From positions 1-53,162 of the forward strand of contig NZ_JBBMEY010000013.1 of the NCBI RefSeq assembly GCF_040096285.1: a DNA stretch of 53,162 nucleotides. The letters are read 5' to 3'. Below the pieces are notes generated by a model, which made no database searches, was not told where the DNA came from, and was given only the letters and a program-made list of their open reading frames with translations. The position numbers and the translations under genes were made by a program. Numbering within the stretch: position 1 is the first letter of the stretch; each line of letters begins with the position of its first letter. Below are positions 52,849-53,162 of the stretch, in pieces. This DNA comes from Ruminococcoides intestinihominis. GTDB lineage: Bacteria > Bacillota > Clostridia > Oscillospirales > Acutalibacteraceae.

Positions 52849-52908
52849 TCAATATGTATCCCTATGCGATTTATCCCTTTTAGCTATATTGCTATGCGTA
52901 TTTAGCAT
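52849..52908 (-). CDS. Possible 19-aa leader peptide
   Basis: ATG 52908 follows AAGGAG at a 6-base spacing and reads MLNTHSNIAKRDKSHRDTY, then TGA. A second tiny frame (5 codons, behind CGGAGAAG) comes just after it. Both point toward the hemolysin III-family gene ~220 bases further on. Basic and His-rich; it could be a leader or chance. No homologue is known to me. Confidence 0.3.
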   Translation of the reverse strand: MLNTHSNIAKRDKSHRDTY

Positions 52909-53042
52909 TATAAACTCCTTGCTTTTATTTATGTAACTAAACCGGTAATGTGTTTTTATAGTCTATGGTAAACGGTTCTAAATAATAATACAATTTAGTT
53001 TTTTGATTTCGATTGTGGGTTATTGTAGATTATAATAATTTA

Positions 53043-53145
53043 GCTCTGCAAATTTGGGTTTGTAGGGCTAAATGTAAAGTGTTAGATTTCAGCAAATAAG
53101 GCTCCCTTGTGTAAAGGGAGCTGTCGCTTGTAAATTGGAAGAATG
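53043..53145. repeat. Terminal inverted repeat, right copy
   Basis: Reverse complement of 1-103 with four mismatches. It includes the same perfect 8-bp hairpin (arms GCTCCCTT and AAGGGAGC). Seventeen further bases follow to the window end, so the repeat boundary on that side is not visible from the left copy. Confidence 0.85.
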
Positions 53146-53162
53146 ACAATTTACTCTTAAAG

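Larger units (their letters stand above)
52627..53162. other. Gene-poor AT-rich end region
   Basis: About 535 bases with no clear gene. It holds a short minus-strand frame with a good ribosome site (52849-52908) and the right copy of the terminal inverted repeat (53043-53145). I see nothing else in it. Confidence 0.6.

Noticed and set aside
1..53162. CRISPR arrays, tRNA or rRNA genes
   Set aside because: I looked for regularly spaced repeats and for tRNA/rRNA sequence hallmarks and saw none; a covariance-model scan would be needed to exclude them fully.

Overview
The window is AT-rich and reads as chromosome from a spore-forming, strictly fermentative anaerobe of the Clostridia, most like the Ruminococcus/Oscillospiraceae group. 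The evidence is the spore maturation pair SpmA/SpmB, a GerA-family germinant receptor subunit, a SCIFF peptide with its radical SAM maturase, pyruvate formate-lyase with its activase, a flavodiiron protein, an AbrB-type regulator, and secreted cohesin-like proteins. I cannot name the species. No rRNA, tRNA or CRISPR array was seen. A ~103-bp repeat with an internal hairpin lies at both window ends in opposite orientation, so the window may be an assembled contig that stops in a multicopy repeat.

Layout. 0.1-1.9 kb (minus): a lipoprotein and a secreted amidase-like protein. 2.1-5.6 kb: a yybP-ykoY (manganese) riboswitch with terminator ahead of a cation P-type ATPase, then a MarR regulator. 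5.7-8.4 kb: GIY-YIG protein, a COG0523/CobW GTPase with a long His/Asp tract, nitroreductase, DUF4186. 8.6-10.3 kb: lrgA-lrgB-GntR operon with a palindromic operator on its promoter. 10.6-12.7 kb: a choice-of-anchor-L-like secreted protein and a 44-aa peptide gene. 12.9-15.1 kb (minus): SCIFF precursor, maturase and a CrtO-like membrane acyltransferase candidate. 15.1-17.1 kb (minus): PLP decarboxylase and YaiI/YqxD protein. 17.2-24.7 kb: aldolase-family protein, GalE, cohesin-like and other secreted proteins, AbrB, SpmA/SpmB. 24.7-26.8 kb (minus): a Phd/Doc toxin-antitoxin pair whose toxin has an early stop codon, and a GerA-family protein.

26.9-37.5 kb (plus) is the most unusual part: 17 tightly packed phage morphogenesis genes (terminases, portal, protease/scaffold, decoration, capsid, neck, one tube-like protein, LysM baseplate protein, hub, spike, gp25-like wedge, baseplate J, terminal baseplate protein). 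I see no tail sheath, tape measure, fibre, lysis, integrase, repressor or replication gene. It diverges from the gerA gene, ends at a bidirectional terminator, and looks like its host neighbours in base and codon use. It could be a domesticated phage-derived particle, perhaps one that packages DNA but has a minimal tail; this is inference.

37.5-53.2 kb is ordinary host DNA: a membrane protein with a nuclease-like domain, PHP phosphoesterase, pflB-pflA, an XRE-regulator remnant, flavodiiron protein, a heterodimeric ABC exporter with one degenerate ATP site, a Lys/Ser-rich membrane protein, a SAM-I riboswitch controlling metK, and a hemolysin III/PAQR protein. Leucine codon CTA dominates in pflB, an unusual bias.
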